Shown here: one piece after another, positions 11,031 through 22,981 of the stretch | Numbering within the stretch: the stretch's first letter is position 1 | Layout of the letters: every line of letters starts with the position of its first letter | Assembly: GCF_050003625.1 (NCBI RefSeq) | Contig: NC_134399.1 | Span: 153,196,473-153,260,472 of the forward strand | Reading direction: 5' to 3' | Source of the DNA: Haematobia irritans | Taxonomy: Eukaryota; Arthropoda; Insecta; Diptera; Muscidae | DNA length: 64,000 nt | Notes under the pieces: generated by a model | What the model was told of the DNA's origin: nothing | Seen by the model: only the letters and a program-made list of their open reading frames with translations | The model's database searches: none | Made by a program: the position numbers and the translations under genes

Positions 11031-11110
11031 ATGAAAAAGGAGCTTAATTCATGACCGCCCCCAAAAAATCGAAAATTCCATCCAAATCCTGAAAAAATTT
11101 AAATTTTTAT
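11031..11110 (+). repeat. Second type of 80 bp monomer (lacks positions 112-31)
   Basis: ATGAAAAAGGAGCTT joins the A-run at 107-111 to GGAGCTT, deleting 45 bp across the usual monomer boundary, including the conserved CTCATATCTCC...CTAGAG segment. The microhomology is GAAAA. The copy also carries GACCGCCCC. It is a different deletion from the recurrent T80 form and occurs once. Confidence 0.88.
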
Positions 11111-12942
11111 ACGAAAAACTTGTTTTGCTCATATCTCCTAAACTATGCGTCCTAGAGCGAAAAGGAGCTTAATTCATGACCACCCCCAAAAAATCGAAAA
11201 TTCCTTCGAAATCCTGAAAAAATTGAAATTTTTATATGAAAAACTTGTTTTGCTCATATCTCCTAAACTAAGCGTTCTAGAGCGAAAAGGAGCTTAATTC
11301 ATGACCACCCCCAAAAAATCGAAAATTCCATCCAAATCCTGAAAAAATTTAAATTTTTATATGAAAAATTTGTTTTGCTCATATCTCCTAAACTATGCGT
11401 CCTAGAGCGAAAAGGAGCTTAATTCATGACCACCCCAAAAAAATCGAAAATTCCATCCAAATCCTGAAAAAATTTAAATTTTTATATGAAAAACTTGTTT
11501 TGCTCATATCTCCTAAACTATGCGTCCTAGAGCGAAAAGGAGCTTAATTCATGACCACCCCCAAAAAATCGAAAATTCCATCCAAATCCTGAAAAAATTG
11601 AAATTTTTATATGAAAAACTTGTTTTGCTCATATCTCCTAAACTATGCGTCCTAGAGCGAAAAGGAGCTTAATTCATGACCACCCCCAAAAAATCGAAAA
11701 TTCTTTCGAAATCCTGAAAAAATTGAAATTTTTATATGAAAAACTTGTTTTGCTCATATCTCCTAAACTATGCGTCCTAGAGCGAAAAGGAGCTTAATTC
11801 ATGACCACCCCCAAAAAATCGAAAATTCCCTCCAAATCCTGAAAAAATTGAAAATTTTATATGAAAAACTTGTTTTGCTCATATCTCCTAAACTATGCGT
11901 CCTAGAGCGAAAAGGAGCTTAATTCATGACCACCCCCAAAAAATCGAAAATTCCATCCAAATCCTGAAAAAATTTAAATTTTTATATGAAAAATTTGTTT
12001 TGCTCATATCTCCTAAACTATGCGTCCTAGAGCGAAAAGGAGCTTAATTCATGACCACCCCAAAAAAATCGAAAATTCCTTCGAAATCCCGAAAAAATTG
12101 AAATTTTTATATGAAAAACTTGTTTTGCTCATATCTCCTAAACTATGCGTCCTAGAGCTTAATTCATGACTACCCCCAAAAAATCGAAAATTCCATCCAA
12201 ATCCTGAAAAATTTTAAATTTTTATATGAAAAACTTGTTTTGCTCATATCTCCTAAACTATGCGTCCTAGAGCGAAAAGGAGCTTAATTCATGACCACCC
12301 CAAAAAAATCGAAAATTCCATCCAAATCCTGAAAAAATTGAAATTTTTATATGAAAAACTTGTTTTGCTCATATCTCCTAAACTATGCGTCCTAGAGCGA
12401 AAAGGAGCTTAATTCATGACCACCCCCAAAAAATCGAAAATTCCATCCAAATCCTGAAAAAATTGAAATTTTTATATGAAAAACTTGTTTTGCTCATATC
12501 TCCTAAACTATGCGTCCTAGAGCGAAAAGGAGCTTAATTCATGACCACCCCCAAAAAATCGAAAATTCCTTCCAAATCCTGAAAAAATTGAAATTTTTAT
12601 ATGAAAAACTTGTTTTGCTCATATCTCCTAAACTATGCGTCCTAGAGCGAAAAGGAGCTTAATTCATGACCACCCCCAAAAAATGGAAAATTCCATCCAA
12701 ATCCTGAAAAAATTGAAATTTTTATACGAAAAACTTGTTTTGCTCATATCTCCTAAACTATGCGTCCTAGAGCGAAAAGGAGCTTAATTCATGACCACCC
12801 CCAAAAAATCGAAAATTCCATCCAAATCATGAAAAAATTTAAATTTTTATATGAAAAATTTGTTTTGCTCATATCTCCTAAACTATGCGTCCTAGAGCGA
12901 AAAGGAGCTTAATTCATGACCACCCCCAAAAAATCGAAAATT
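11111..12942 (+). repeat. Block with core cassette lacking T80
   Basis: Order: TATACG copy, Q-V (with AACTAAGCG), W, S, R, P, K, W, C(D10), Y, S, then R, TC, AAATGGAAAA with TATACG, H, N start. P-K-W-C-Y-S is intact but a full R copy stands where T80 would be. The AAATGGAAAA change matches the one at 9588. Confidence 0.8.
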
Positions 12943-14911
12943 CCATCCAAATCCTAAAAAAATTGAAATTTTTATATGAAAAACTTGTTTTGCTCATATC
13001 TCCTAAACTATGCGTCCTAGAGCTTAATTCATGACCACCCCCAAAAAATCGAAAATTCCTTCGAAATCCTGAAAAAAATGAAATTTTTATATGAAAAACT
13101 TGTTTTGCTCATATCTCCTAAACTATGCATCCTAGAGCGAAAAGGAGCTTAATTCATGACCACCCCCAAAAAATCGAAAATTACATCCAAATCCTGAAAA
13201 AATTTAAATTTTTATACGAAAAACTTGTTTTGCTCATATCTCCTAAACTATGCGTCCTAGAGCGAAAAGGAGCTTAATTCATGAGCACCCCCAAAAAATC
13301 GAAAATTCCATCCAAATCCTGAAAAAATTGAAATTTTTATATGAAAAACTTGTTTTGCTCATATCTCCTAAACTATGCGTCCTAGAGCGAAAAGGAGCTT
13401 AATTCATGACCACCCCCAAAAAATCGAAAATTCCATCCAAATCATGAAAAAATTTAAATTTTTATATGAAAAATTTGTTTTGCTCATATCTCCTAAACTA
13501 TGCGTCCTAGAGCGAAAAGGAGCTTAATTCATGACCACCCCCAAAAAATCGAAAATTCCATCCAAATCCTAAAAAAATTGAAATTTTTATATGAAAAACT
13601 TGTTTTGCTCATATCTCCTAAACTATGCGTCCTAGAGCTTAATTCATGACCACCCCCAAAAAATCGAAAATTCCATCCAAATCCTAAAAAAATTGAAATT
13701 TTTATATGAAAAATTTGTTTTGCTCATATCTCCTAAACTATGCGTCCTAGAGCGAAAAGGAGCTTAATTCATGACCACCCCCAAAAAATCGAAAATTCCA
13801 TCCAAATCCTAAAAAAATTGAAATTTTTATATGAAAAACTTGTTTTGCTCATATCTCCTAAACTATGCGTCCTAGAGCTTAATTCATGACCACCCCCAAA
13901 AAATCGAAAATTCCTTCGAAATCCTGAAAAAATTGAAATTTTTATATAAAAAACTTGTTTTGCTCATATCTCCTAAACTATGCATCCTAGAGCGAAAAGG
14001 AGCTTAATTCATGACCACCCCCAAAAAATCGAAAATTACATCCAAATCCTGAAAAAATTGAAACTTTTATACGAAAAACTTGTTTTGCTCATATATCCTA
14101 AACTATGCGTCCTAGAGCGAAAAGGAGCTTAATTCATGACCACCCCCAAAAAATCGAAAATTCCATCCAAATCCTGAAAAAATTGAAATTTTTATATGAA
14201 AAACTTGTTTTGCTCATATCTCCTAAACTATGCGTCCTAGAGCGAAAAGGAGCTTAATTCATGACCACCCCCAAAAAATCGAAAATTCCATCCAAATCAT
14301 GAAAAAATTTAAATTTTTATATGAAAAATTTGTTTTGCTCATATCTCCTAAACTATGCGTCCTAGAGCGAAAAGGAGCTTAATTCATGACCACCCCCAAA
14401 AAATCGAAAATTCCTTCGAAATCCTGAAAAAATTGAAATTTTTATATGAAAAACTTGTTTTGCTCATATCTCCTAAACTATGCGTTCTAGAGCGAAAAGG
14501 AGCTTAATTCATGACCACCCCCAAAAAATCGAAAATTCCATCCAAATCCTGAAAAAATTTAAATTTTTATATGAAAAATTTGTTTTGCTCATATCTCCTA
14601 AACTATGCGTCCTAGAGCGAAAAGGAGCTTAATTCATGACCACCCCAAAAAATCGAAAATTCCATCCAAATCCTGAAAAAATTGAAATTTTTATATGAAA
14701 AACTTGTTTTGCTCATATCTCCTAAACTATGCGTCCTAGAGCGAAAAGGAGCTTAATTCATGACCACCCCCAAAAAATCGAAAATTCTTTCGAAATCCTG
14801 AAAAAATTGAAATTTTTATATGAAAAACTTGTTTTGCTCATATCTCCTAAACTATGCGTCCTAGAGCGAAAAGGAGCTTAATTCATGACCACCCCCAAAA
14901 AATCGAAAATT
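12943..14911 (+). repeat. 16-monomer block, copy 1 of a 1969 bp tandem duplication
   Basis: Order: N(D10), Q with GAAAAAAATG, A (g93>t, TATACG), a TGAGCACC copy, H, N(D10), N with ATTTG and no D10, N(D10), Q with TATATAAAAA, A, R, H, Q-V, W, 4C, P. Length is 16x125 minus 30 (three D10) minus 1 (one 4C). Private markers TGAGCACC (13282) and TTTATATAAA (13941) recur exactly 1969 bp later. Differences are few, e.g. GAAACTTTT and ATATATCC near 14061-14095. Confidence 0.94.
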
Positions 14912-16880
14912 CCATCCAAATCCTAAAAAAATTGAAATTTTTATATGAAAAACTTGTTTTGCTCATATCTCCTAAACTATGCGTCCTAGAGCTTAATTCA
15001 TGACCACCCCCAAAAAATCGAAAATTCCTTCGAAATCCTGAAAAAAATGAAATTTTTATATGAAAAACTTGTTTTGCTCATATCTCCTAAACTATGCATC
15101 CTAGAGCGAAAAGGAGCTTAATTCATGACCACCCCCAAAAAATCGAAAATTACATCCAAATCCTGAAAAAATTTAAATTTTTATACGAAAAACTTGTTTT
15201 GCTCATATCTCCTAAACTATGCGTCCTAGAGCGAAAAGGAGCTTAATTCATGAGCACCCCCAAAAAATCGAAAATTCCATCCAAATCCTGAAAAAATTGA
15301 AATTTTTATATGAAAAACTTGTTTTGCTCATATCTCCTAAACTATGCGTCCTAGAGCGAAAAGGAGCTTAATTCATGACCACCCCCAAAAAATCGAAAAT
15401 TCCATCCAAATCATGAAAAAATTTAAATTTTTATATGAAAAATTTGTTTTGCTCATATCTCCTAAACTATGCGTCCTAGAGCGAAAAGGAGCTTAATTCA
15501 TGACCACCCCCAAAAAATCGAAAATTCCATCCAAATCCTAAAAAAATTGAAATTTTTATATGAAAAACTTGTTTTGCTCATATCTCCTAAACTATGCGTC
15601 CTAGAGCTTAATTCATGACCACCCCCAAAAAATCGAAAATTCCATCCAAATCCTAAAAAAATTGAAATTTTTATATGAAAAATTTGTTTTGCTCATATCT
15701 CCTAAACTATGCGTCCTAGAGCGAAAAGGAGCTTAATTCATGACCACCCCCAAAAAATCGAAAATTCCATCCAAATCCTAAAAAAATTGAAATTTTTATA
15801 TGAAAAACTTGTTTTGCTCATATCTCCTAAACTATGCGTCCTAGAGCTTAATTCATGACCACCCCCAAAAAATCGAAAATTCCTTCGAAATCCTGAAAAA
15901 ATTGAAATTTTTATATAAAAAACTTGTTTTGCTCATATCTCCTAAACTATGCATCCTAGAGCGAAAAGGAGCTTAATTCATGACCACCCCCAAAAAATCG
16001 AAAATTACATCCAAATCCTGAAAAAATTGAAATTTTTATACGAAAAACTTGTTTTGCTCATATCTCCTAAACTATGCGTCCTAGAGCGAAAAGGAGCTTA
16101 ATTCATGACCACCCCCAAAAAATCGAAAATTCCATCCAAATCCTGAAAAAATTGAAATTTTTATATGAAAAACTTGTTTTGCTCATATCTCCTAAACTAT
16201 GCGTCCTAGAGCGAAAAGGAGCTTAATTCATGACCACCCCCAAAAAATCGAAAATTCCATCCAAATCATGAAAAAATTTAAATTTTTATATGAAAAATTT
16301 GTTTTGCTCATATCTCCTAAACTATGCGTCCTAGAGCGAAAAGGAGCTTAATTCATGACCACCCCCAAAAAATCGAAAATTCCTTCGAAATCCTGAAAAA
16401 ATTGAAATTTTTATATGAAAAACTTGTTTTGCTCATATCTCCTAAACTATGCGTTCTAGAGCGAAAAGGAGCTTAATTCATGACCACCCCCAAAAAATCG
16501 AAAATTCCATCCAAATCCTGAAAAAATTTAAATTTTTATATGAAAAATTTGTTTTGCTCATATCTCCTAAACTATGCGTCCTAGAGCGAAAAGGAGCTTA
16601 ATTCATGACCACCCCAAAAAATCGAAAATTCCATCCAAATCCTGAAAAAATTGAAATTTTTATATGAAAAACTTGTTTTGCTCATATCTCCTAAACTATG
16701 CGTCCTAGAGCGAAAAGGAGCTTAATTCATGACCACCCCCAAAAAATCGAAAATTCTTTCGAAATCCTGAAAAAATTGAAATTTTTATATGAAAAACTTG
16801 TTTTGCTCATATCTCCTAAACTATGCGTCCTAGAGCGAAAAGGAGCTTAATTCATGACCACCCCCAAAAAATCGAAAATT
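14912..16880 (+). repeat. 16-monomer block, copy 2 of the 1969 bp tandem duplication
   Basis: It repeats the order of 12943-14911 with TGAGCACC at 15251 and TTTATATAAA at 15910. It ends exactly one unit length later: position 16881 starts a K copy instead of another N. The near-identity of two 2 kb blocks marks this as one of the youngest events in the window. Confidence 0.94.
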
Positions 16881-18565
16881 CCCTCCAAATCCTGAAAAAA
16901 TTGAAAATTTTATATGAAAAACTTGTTTTGCTCATATCTCCTAAACTATGCGTCCTAGAGCGAAAAGGAGCTTAATTCATGACCACCCCCAAAAAATCGA
17001 AAATTCCATCCAAATCCTGAAAAAATTTAAATTTTTATATGAAAAATTTGTTTTGCTCATATCTCCTAAACTATGCGTCCTAGAGCGAAAAGGAGCTTAA
17101 TTCCTGACCACCCCAAAAAAATCGAAAATTCCTTCGAAATCCCGAAAAAATTGAAATTTTTATATGAGAAACTTGTTTTGCTCATATCTCCTAAACTATG
17201 CGTCCTAGAGCTTAATTCATGACTACCCCCAAAAAATCGAAAATTCCATCCAAATCCTGAAAAATTTTAAATTTTTATATGAAAAACTTGTTTTGCTCAT
17301 ATCTCCTAAACTATGCGTCCTAGAGCGAAAAGGAGCTTAATTCATGACCACCCCAAAAAAATCGAAAATTCCATCCAAATCCTGAAAAAATTGAAATTTT
17401 TATATGAAAAACTTGTTTTGCTCATATCTCCTAAACTATGCGTCCTAGAGCGAAAAGGAGCTTAATTCATGACCAATTTTTATATGAAAAACTTGTTTTG
17501 CTCATATCTCCTAAACTATGCGTCCTAGAGCGAAAAGGAGCTTAATTCATGACCACCCCCAAAAAATCGAAAATTCCTTCGAAATCCTGAAAAAATTGAA
17601 ATTTTTATATGAAAAACTTGTTTTGCTCATATCTCCTAAACTATGCATCCTAGAGCGAAAAGGAGCTTAATTCATGACCACCCCCAAAAAATCGAAAATT
17701 ACATCCAAATCCTGAAAAAATTGAAATTTTTATACGAAAAACTTGTTTTGCTCATATCTCCTAAACTATGCGTCCTAGAGCGAAAAGGAGCTTAATTCAT
17801 GACCACCCCCAAAAAATCGAAAATTCCATCCAAATCCTGAAAAAATTTAAATTTTTATATGAAAAACTTGTTTTGCTCATATCTCCTAAACTATGCGTCC
17901 TAGAGCGAAAAGGAGCTTAATTCATGACCACCCCCAAAAAATCGAAAATTCCATCCAAATCATGAAAAAATTTAAATTTTTATATGAAAAATTTGTTTTG
18001 CTCATATCTCCTAAACTATGCGTCCTAGAGCGAAAAGGAGCTTAATTCATGACCACCCCCAAAAAATCGAAAATTCCATCCAAATCCTAAAAAAATTGAA
18101 ATTTTTATATGAAAAACTTGTTTTGCTCATATCTCCTAAACTATGCGTCCTAGAGCTTAATTCATGACCACCCCCAAAAAATCGAAAATTCCATCCAAAT
18201 CCTGAAAAAATTGAAATTTTTATATGAAAAACTTGTTTTGCTCATATCTCCTAAACTATGCGTTCTAGAGCGAAAAGGAGCTTAATTCATGACCACCCCC
18301 AAAAAATCGAAAATTCCATCCAAATCCTGCAAAAATTGAAATTTTTATATGAAAAACTTGTTTTGCTCATATCTCCTAAACTATGCGTCCTAGAGCGAAA
18401 AGGAGCTTAATTCATGACCACCCCCAAAAAATCGAAAATTCCATCCAAATCCTGAAAAAATTTAAATTTTTATATGAAAAACTTGTTTTGCTCATATCTC
18501 CTAAACTATGCGTCCTAGAGCGAAAAGGAGCTTAATTCATGACCACCCCCAAAAAATCGAAAATT
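16881..18565 (+). repeat. Core cassette with T80, then N-V-gc block
   Basis: Order: K, W (followed by TTCCTGACC, which destroys the TCATGA site), C (TATGAGAAAC) with D10, Y, S, T80 (17471), Q with TGCATCC, A, W-like, H, N(D10), V, gc (18326), W-like, then R. It joins the core cassette directly to the N-V-gc order seen at positions 1, 2880 and 4619. Confidence 0.8.
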
Positions 18566-21536
18566 CCATCCAAATCCTGAAAAAATTGAAATTTTTATAT
18601 GAAAAACTTGTTTTGCTCATATCTCCTAAACTATGCGTCCTAGAGCGAGAAGGAGCTTAATTCATGACCACCCCCAAAAAATCGAAAATTCCTTCCAAAT
18701 CCTGAAAAAATTGAAATTTTTATATGAAAAACTTGTTTTGCTCATATCTCCTAAACTATGCGTCCTAGAGCGAAAAGGAGCTTAATTCATGACCACCCCC
18801 AAAAAATCGAAAATTCCATCCAAATCCTGAAAAAATTGAAATTTTTATACGAAAAACTTGTTTTGCTCATATCTCCTAAACTATGCGTCCTAGAGCCAAA
18901 AGGAGCTTAATTCATGACCACCCCCAAAAAATCGAAAATTCCATCCAAATCATGAAAAAATTTAAATTTTTATATGAAAAATTTGTTTTGCTCATATCTC
19001 CTAAACTATGCGTCCTAGAGCGAAAAGGAGCTTAATTCATGACCACCCCCAAAAAATCGAAAATTCCTTCGAAATCCTGAAAAAATTGAAATTTTTATAT
19101 GAAAAACTTGTTTTGCTCATATCTCCTAAACTATGCGTCCTAGAGCTTAATTCATGACCACCCCCAAAAAATCGAAAATTCCTTCCAAATCCTGAAAAAA
19201 TTGAAATTTTTATATGAAAAACTTGTTTTGCTCATATCTCCTAAACTATGCGTTCTAGAGCGAAAAGGAGCTTAATTCATGACCACCCCCAAAAAATCGA
19301 AAATTCCATCCAAATCCTGAAAAAATTGAAATTTTTATATGAAAAACTTGTTTTGCTCACATCTCCTAAACTATGCGTCCTAGAACGAAAAGGAGCTTAA
19401 TTCATGACCACCCCCAAAAAATCGAAAATTCCTTCCAAATCCTGAAAAAATTGAAATTTTTATATGAAAAACTTGTTTTGCTCATATCTCCTAAACTATG
19501 CGTCCTAGAGCGAAAAGGAGCTTAATTCATGACCACCCCCAAAAAATCGAAAATTCCATCCAAATCCTGAAAAAAATTAAATTTTTATATGAAAAATTTG
19601 TTTTGCTCATATCTCCTAAACTATGCGTCCTAGAGCGAAAAAGAGCTTAATTCATGACCACCCCCAAAAAATCTAAAATTCCATCCAAATCCTGAAAAAA
19701 TTTAAATTTTTATATGAAAAATTTGTTTTGCTCATATCTCCTAAACTATGCGTCCTAGAGCGAAAAGGAGCTTAATTCATGACCACCCCCAAAAAATCGA
19801 AAATTCCTTCGAAATCCTGAAAAAATTGAAATTTTTATATGAAAAACTTGTTTTGCTCATATCTCCTAAACTATGCGTCCTAGAGCGAAAAGGAGCTTAA
19901 TTCATGACCACCCCCAAAAAAATCGAAAATTCCATCCAAATCCTGAAAAAATTTAAATTTTTATATGAAAAACTTGTTTTGCTCATATCTCCTAAACTAT
20001 GCGTCCTAGAGCGAAAAGGAGCTTAATTCATGACCACCCCCAAAAAATCGAAAATTCCATCCAAATCCTGAAAAAATTTAAATTTTTATATGAAAAACCT
20101 GTTTTGCTCATATCTCCTAAACTATGCGTCCTAGAGCGAAAATGAGCTTAATTCATGACCACCCCCAAAAAATCGAAAATTCCTTCGAAATCCTGAAAAA
20201 ATTGAAATTTTTATATGAAAAACTTGTTTTGCTCATATCTCCTAAACTATGCGTCCTAGAGCGAAAAGGAGCTTAATTCATGACCACCCCCAAAAAATCG
20301 AAAATTCTTTCGAAATCCTGAAAAAATTGAAATTTTTATATGAAAAACTTGTTTTGCTCATATCTCCTAAACTATGCGTCCTAGAGCGAAAAGGAGCTTA
20401 ATTAATGACCACCCCCAAAAAATCGAAAATTCCCTCCAAATCCTGAAAAAATTGAAAATTTTATATGAAGAACTTGTTTTGCTCATATCTCCTAAACTAT
20501 GCGTCCTAGAGCTTAATTCATGACTACCCCCAAAAAATCGAAAATTCCATCCAAATCATGAAAAAATTTAAATTTTTATATGAAAAATTTGTTTTTCTCA
20601 TATCTCCTAAACTAAGCGTCCTAGAGCGAAAAGGAGCTTAATTCATGACCACCCCCAAAAAATCGAAAATTCCATCCAAATCCTAAAAAAATTGAAATTT
20701 TTATATGAAAAACTTGTTTTGCTCATATCTCTTAAACTATGCGTCCTAGAGCTTAATTCATGACCACCCCCAAAAAATCGAAAATTCCATCCAAATCCTG
20801 AAAAAATTGAAATTTTTATATGAAAAACTTGTTTTGCTCATATCTCCTAAACTATGCGTTCTAGAGCGAAAAGGAGCTTAATTCATGACCACCCCCAAAA
20901 AATCGAAAATTCCATCCAAATCCTGAAAAAGTTGAAATTTTTATATGAAAAACTTGTTTTGCTCATATCTCCTAAACTATGCGTCCTAGAGCGAAAAGGA
21001 GCTTAATTCATGACCACCCCAAAAAAATCGAAAATTCCATCCAAATCCTGAAAAAATTGAAATTTTTATATGAAAAACTTGTTTTGCTCATATCTCCTAA
21101 ACTATGCGTCCTAGAGCGAAAAGGAGCTTAATTCATGACCACCCCCAAAAAATCCAAAATTCCATCCAAATCCTGAAAAAATTGAAATGTTTATATGAAA
21201 AACTTGTTTTGCTCATATCTCCTAAACTATGCGTCCTAGAGCGAAAAGGAGCTTAATTCATGACCACCCCCAAAAAATCGAAAATTCTTTCGAAATCCTG
21301 AAAAAATTGAAATTTTTATATGAAAAACTTGTTTTGCTCATATCTCCTAAACTATGCGTCCTAGAGCGAAAAGGAGCTTAATTCATGACCACCCCCAAAA
21401 AATCGAAAATTCCCTCCAAATCCTGAAAAAATTGAAAATTTTATATGAAAAACTTGTTTTGCTCATATCTCCTAAACTATGCGTCCTAGAGCGAAAAGGA
21501 GCTTAATTCATGACCACCCCCAAAAAATCGAAAATT
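18566..21536 (+). repeat. Left copy of a ~3 kb duplicated segment (offset 4416-4529 bp)
   Basis: Private markers shared with 22982-26065: GAGCGAGAAGG (18641/23057), TAGAACGAAAAG, AAAAAGAGCTT, AATGAGCTT, TTAATGACC, TTTTTCTCAT with ACTAAGCG (20611/25140), and AATCCAAAAT with GAAATGTTT (21151/25680). The offset grows from 4416 to 4529 because the right copy gained one TC monomer (+125) and lost 12 bp (an 11 bp deletion near 23845 and one A). The first X copy of the window (AATCTAAAATT, ~19670) lies here. Confidence 0.92.
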
Positions 21537-22981
21537 CCATCCAAATCCTGAAAAAATTTAAATGTTTATATGAAAAATTTGTTTTGCTCATATCTCCTAA
21601 ACTATGCGTCCTAGAGCGAAAAGGAGCTTAATTCATGACCACCCCAAAAAAATCGAAAATTCCTTCGAAATCCCGAAAAAATTGAAATTTTTATATGAAA
21701 AACTTGTTTTGCTCATATCTCCTAAACTATGCGTCCTAGAGCTTAATTCATGACTACCCCCAAAAAATCGAAAATTCCATCCAAATCCTGAAAAATTTTA
21801 AATTTTTATATGAAAAACTTGTTTTGCTCATATCTCCTAAACTATGCGTCCTAGAGCGAAAAGGAGCTTAATTCATGACCACCCCAAAAAAATCGAAAAT
21901 TCCATCCAAATCCTGAAAAAATTGAAATTTTTATATGAAAAACTTGTTTTGCTCATATCTCCTAAACTATGCGTCCTAGAGCGAAAAGGAGCTTAATTCA
22001 TGACCAATTTTTATATGAAAAACATGTTTTGCTCATATCTCCTAAACTATGCGTCCTAGAGCGAAAAGGAGCTTAATTCATGACCACCCCCAAAAAATCG
22101 AAAATTCCTTCGAAATCCTGAAAAAATTGAAATTTTTATATGAAAAACTTGTTTTGCTCATATCTCCTAAACTATGCGTCCTAGAGCGAAAAGGAGCTTA
22201 ATTCATGACCACCCCCAAAAAATCGAAAATTACATCCAAATCCTGAAAAAATTGAAATTTTTATACGAAAAACTTGTTTTGCTCATATCTCCTAAACTAT
22301 GCGTCCTAGAGTGAAAAGGAGCTTAATTCATGACCACCCCCAAAAAATCGAAAATTCCATCCAAATCCTGAAAAAATTGAAATTTTTATATGAAAAACTT
22401 GTTTTGCTCACATCTCCTAAACTATGCGTCCTAGAGCGAAAAGGAGCTTAATTCATGACCACCCCCAAAAAATCGAAAATTCCTTCCAAATCCTGAAAAA
22501 ATTGAAATTTTTATATGAAAAACTTGTTTTGCTCATATCTCCTAAACTATGCGTCCTAGAGCGAAAAGGAGCTTAATTCATGACCACCCCCAAAAAAACG
22601 AAAATTCCATCCAAATCCTGAAAAAATTTAAATTTTTATATGAAAAATTTGTTTTGCTCATATCTCCTAAACTATGCATCCTAGAGCGAAAAGGAGCTTA
22701 ATTCATGACCACCCCCAAAAAATCGAAAATTCCATCCAAATCCTGAAAAAATTGAAATTTTTATATGAAAAACTTGTTTTGCTCATATCTCCTAAACTAT
22801 GCGTCCTAGAGCGAAAAGGAGCTTAATTCATGACCACCCCAAAAAAATCGAAAATTCCATCCAAATCCTGAAAAAATTGAAATTTTTATATGAAAAACTT
22901 GTTTTGCTCATATCTCCTAAACTATGCGTCCTAGAGTGAAAAGGAGCTTAATTCATGACCACCCCCAAAAAATCGAAAATT
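21537..22981 (+). repeat. Interval between the two ~3 kb copies, with core cassette
   Basis: Order: W (AAATGTTT), C(D10), Y, S, T80 (22002, followed by AACATG), Q, A with G26, B, TC, W with AAAAAACG and GCATCC, R, S, G26, R. The core cassette follows K directly. This stretch has no second copy after 26065. Confidence 0.8.

Noticed and set aside
12943..16880. Assembly artefact as the explanation of the exact duplications
   Set aside because: It cannot be excluded, but the copies differ by a few substitutions (for example near 14061-14095) and other duplicate pairs carry private indels, which is not expected of simple assembler copying. Kept as real, with long-read checking advised.
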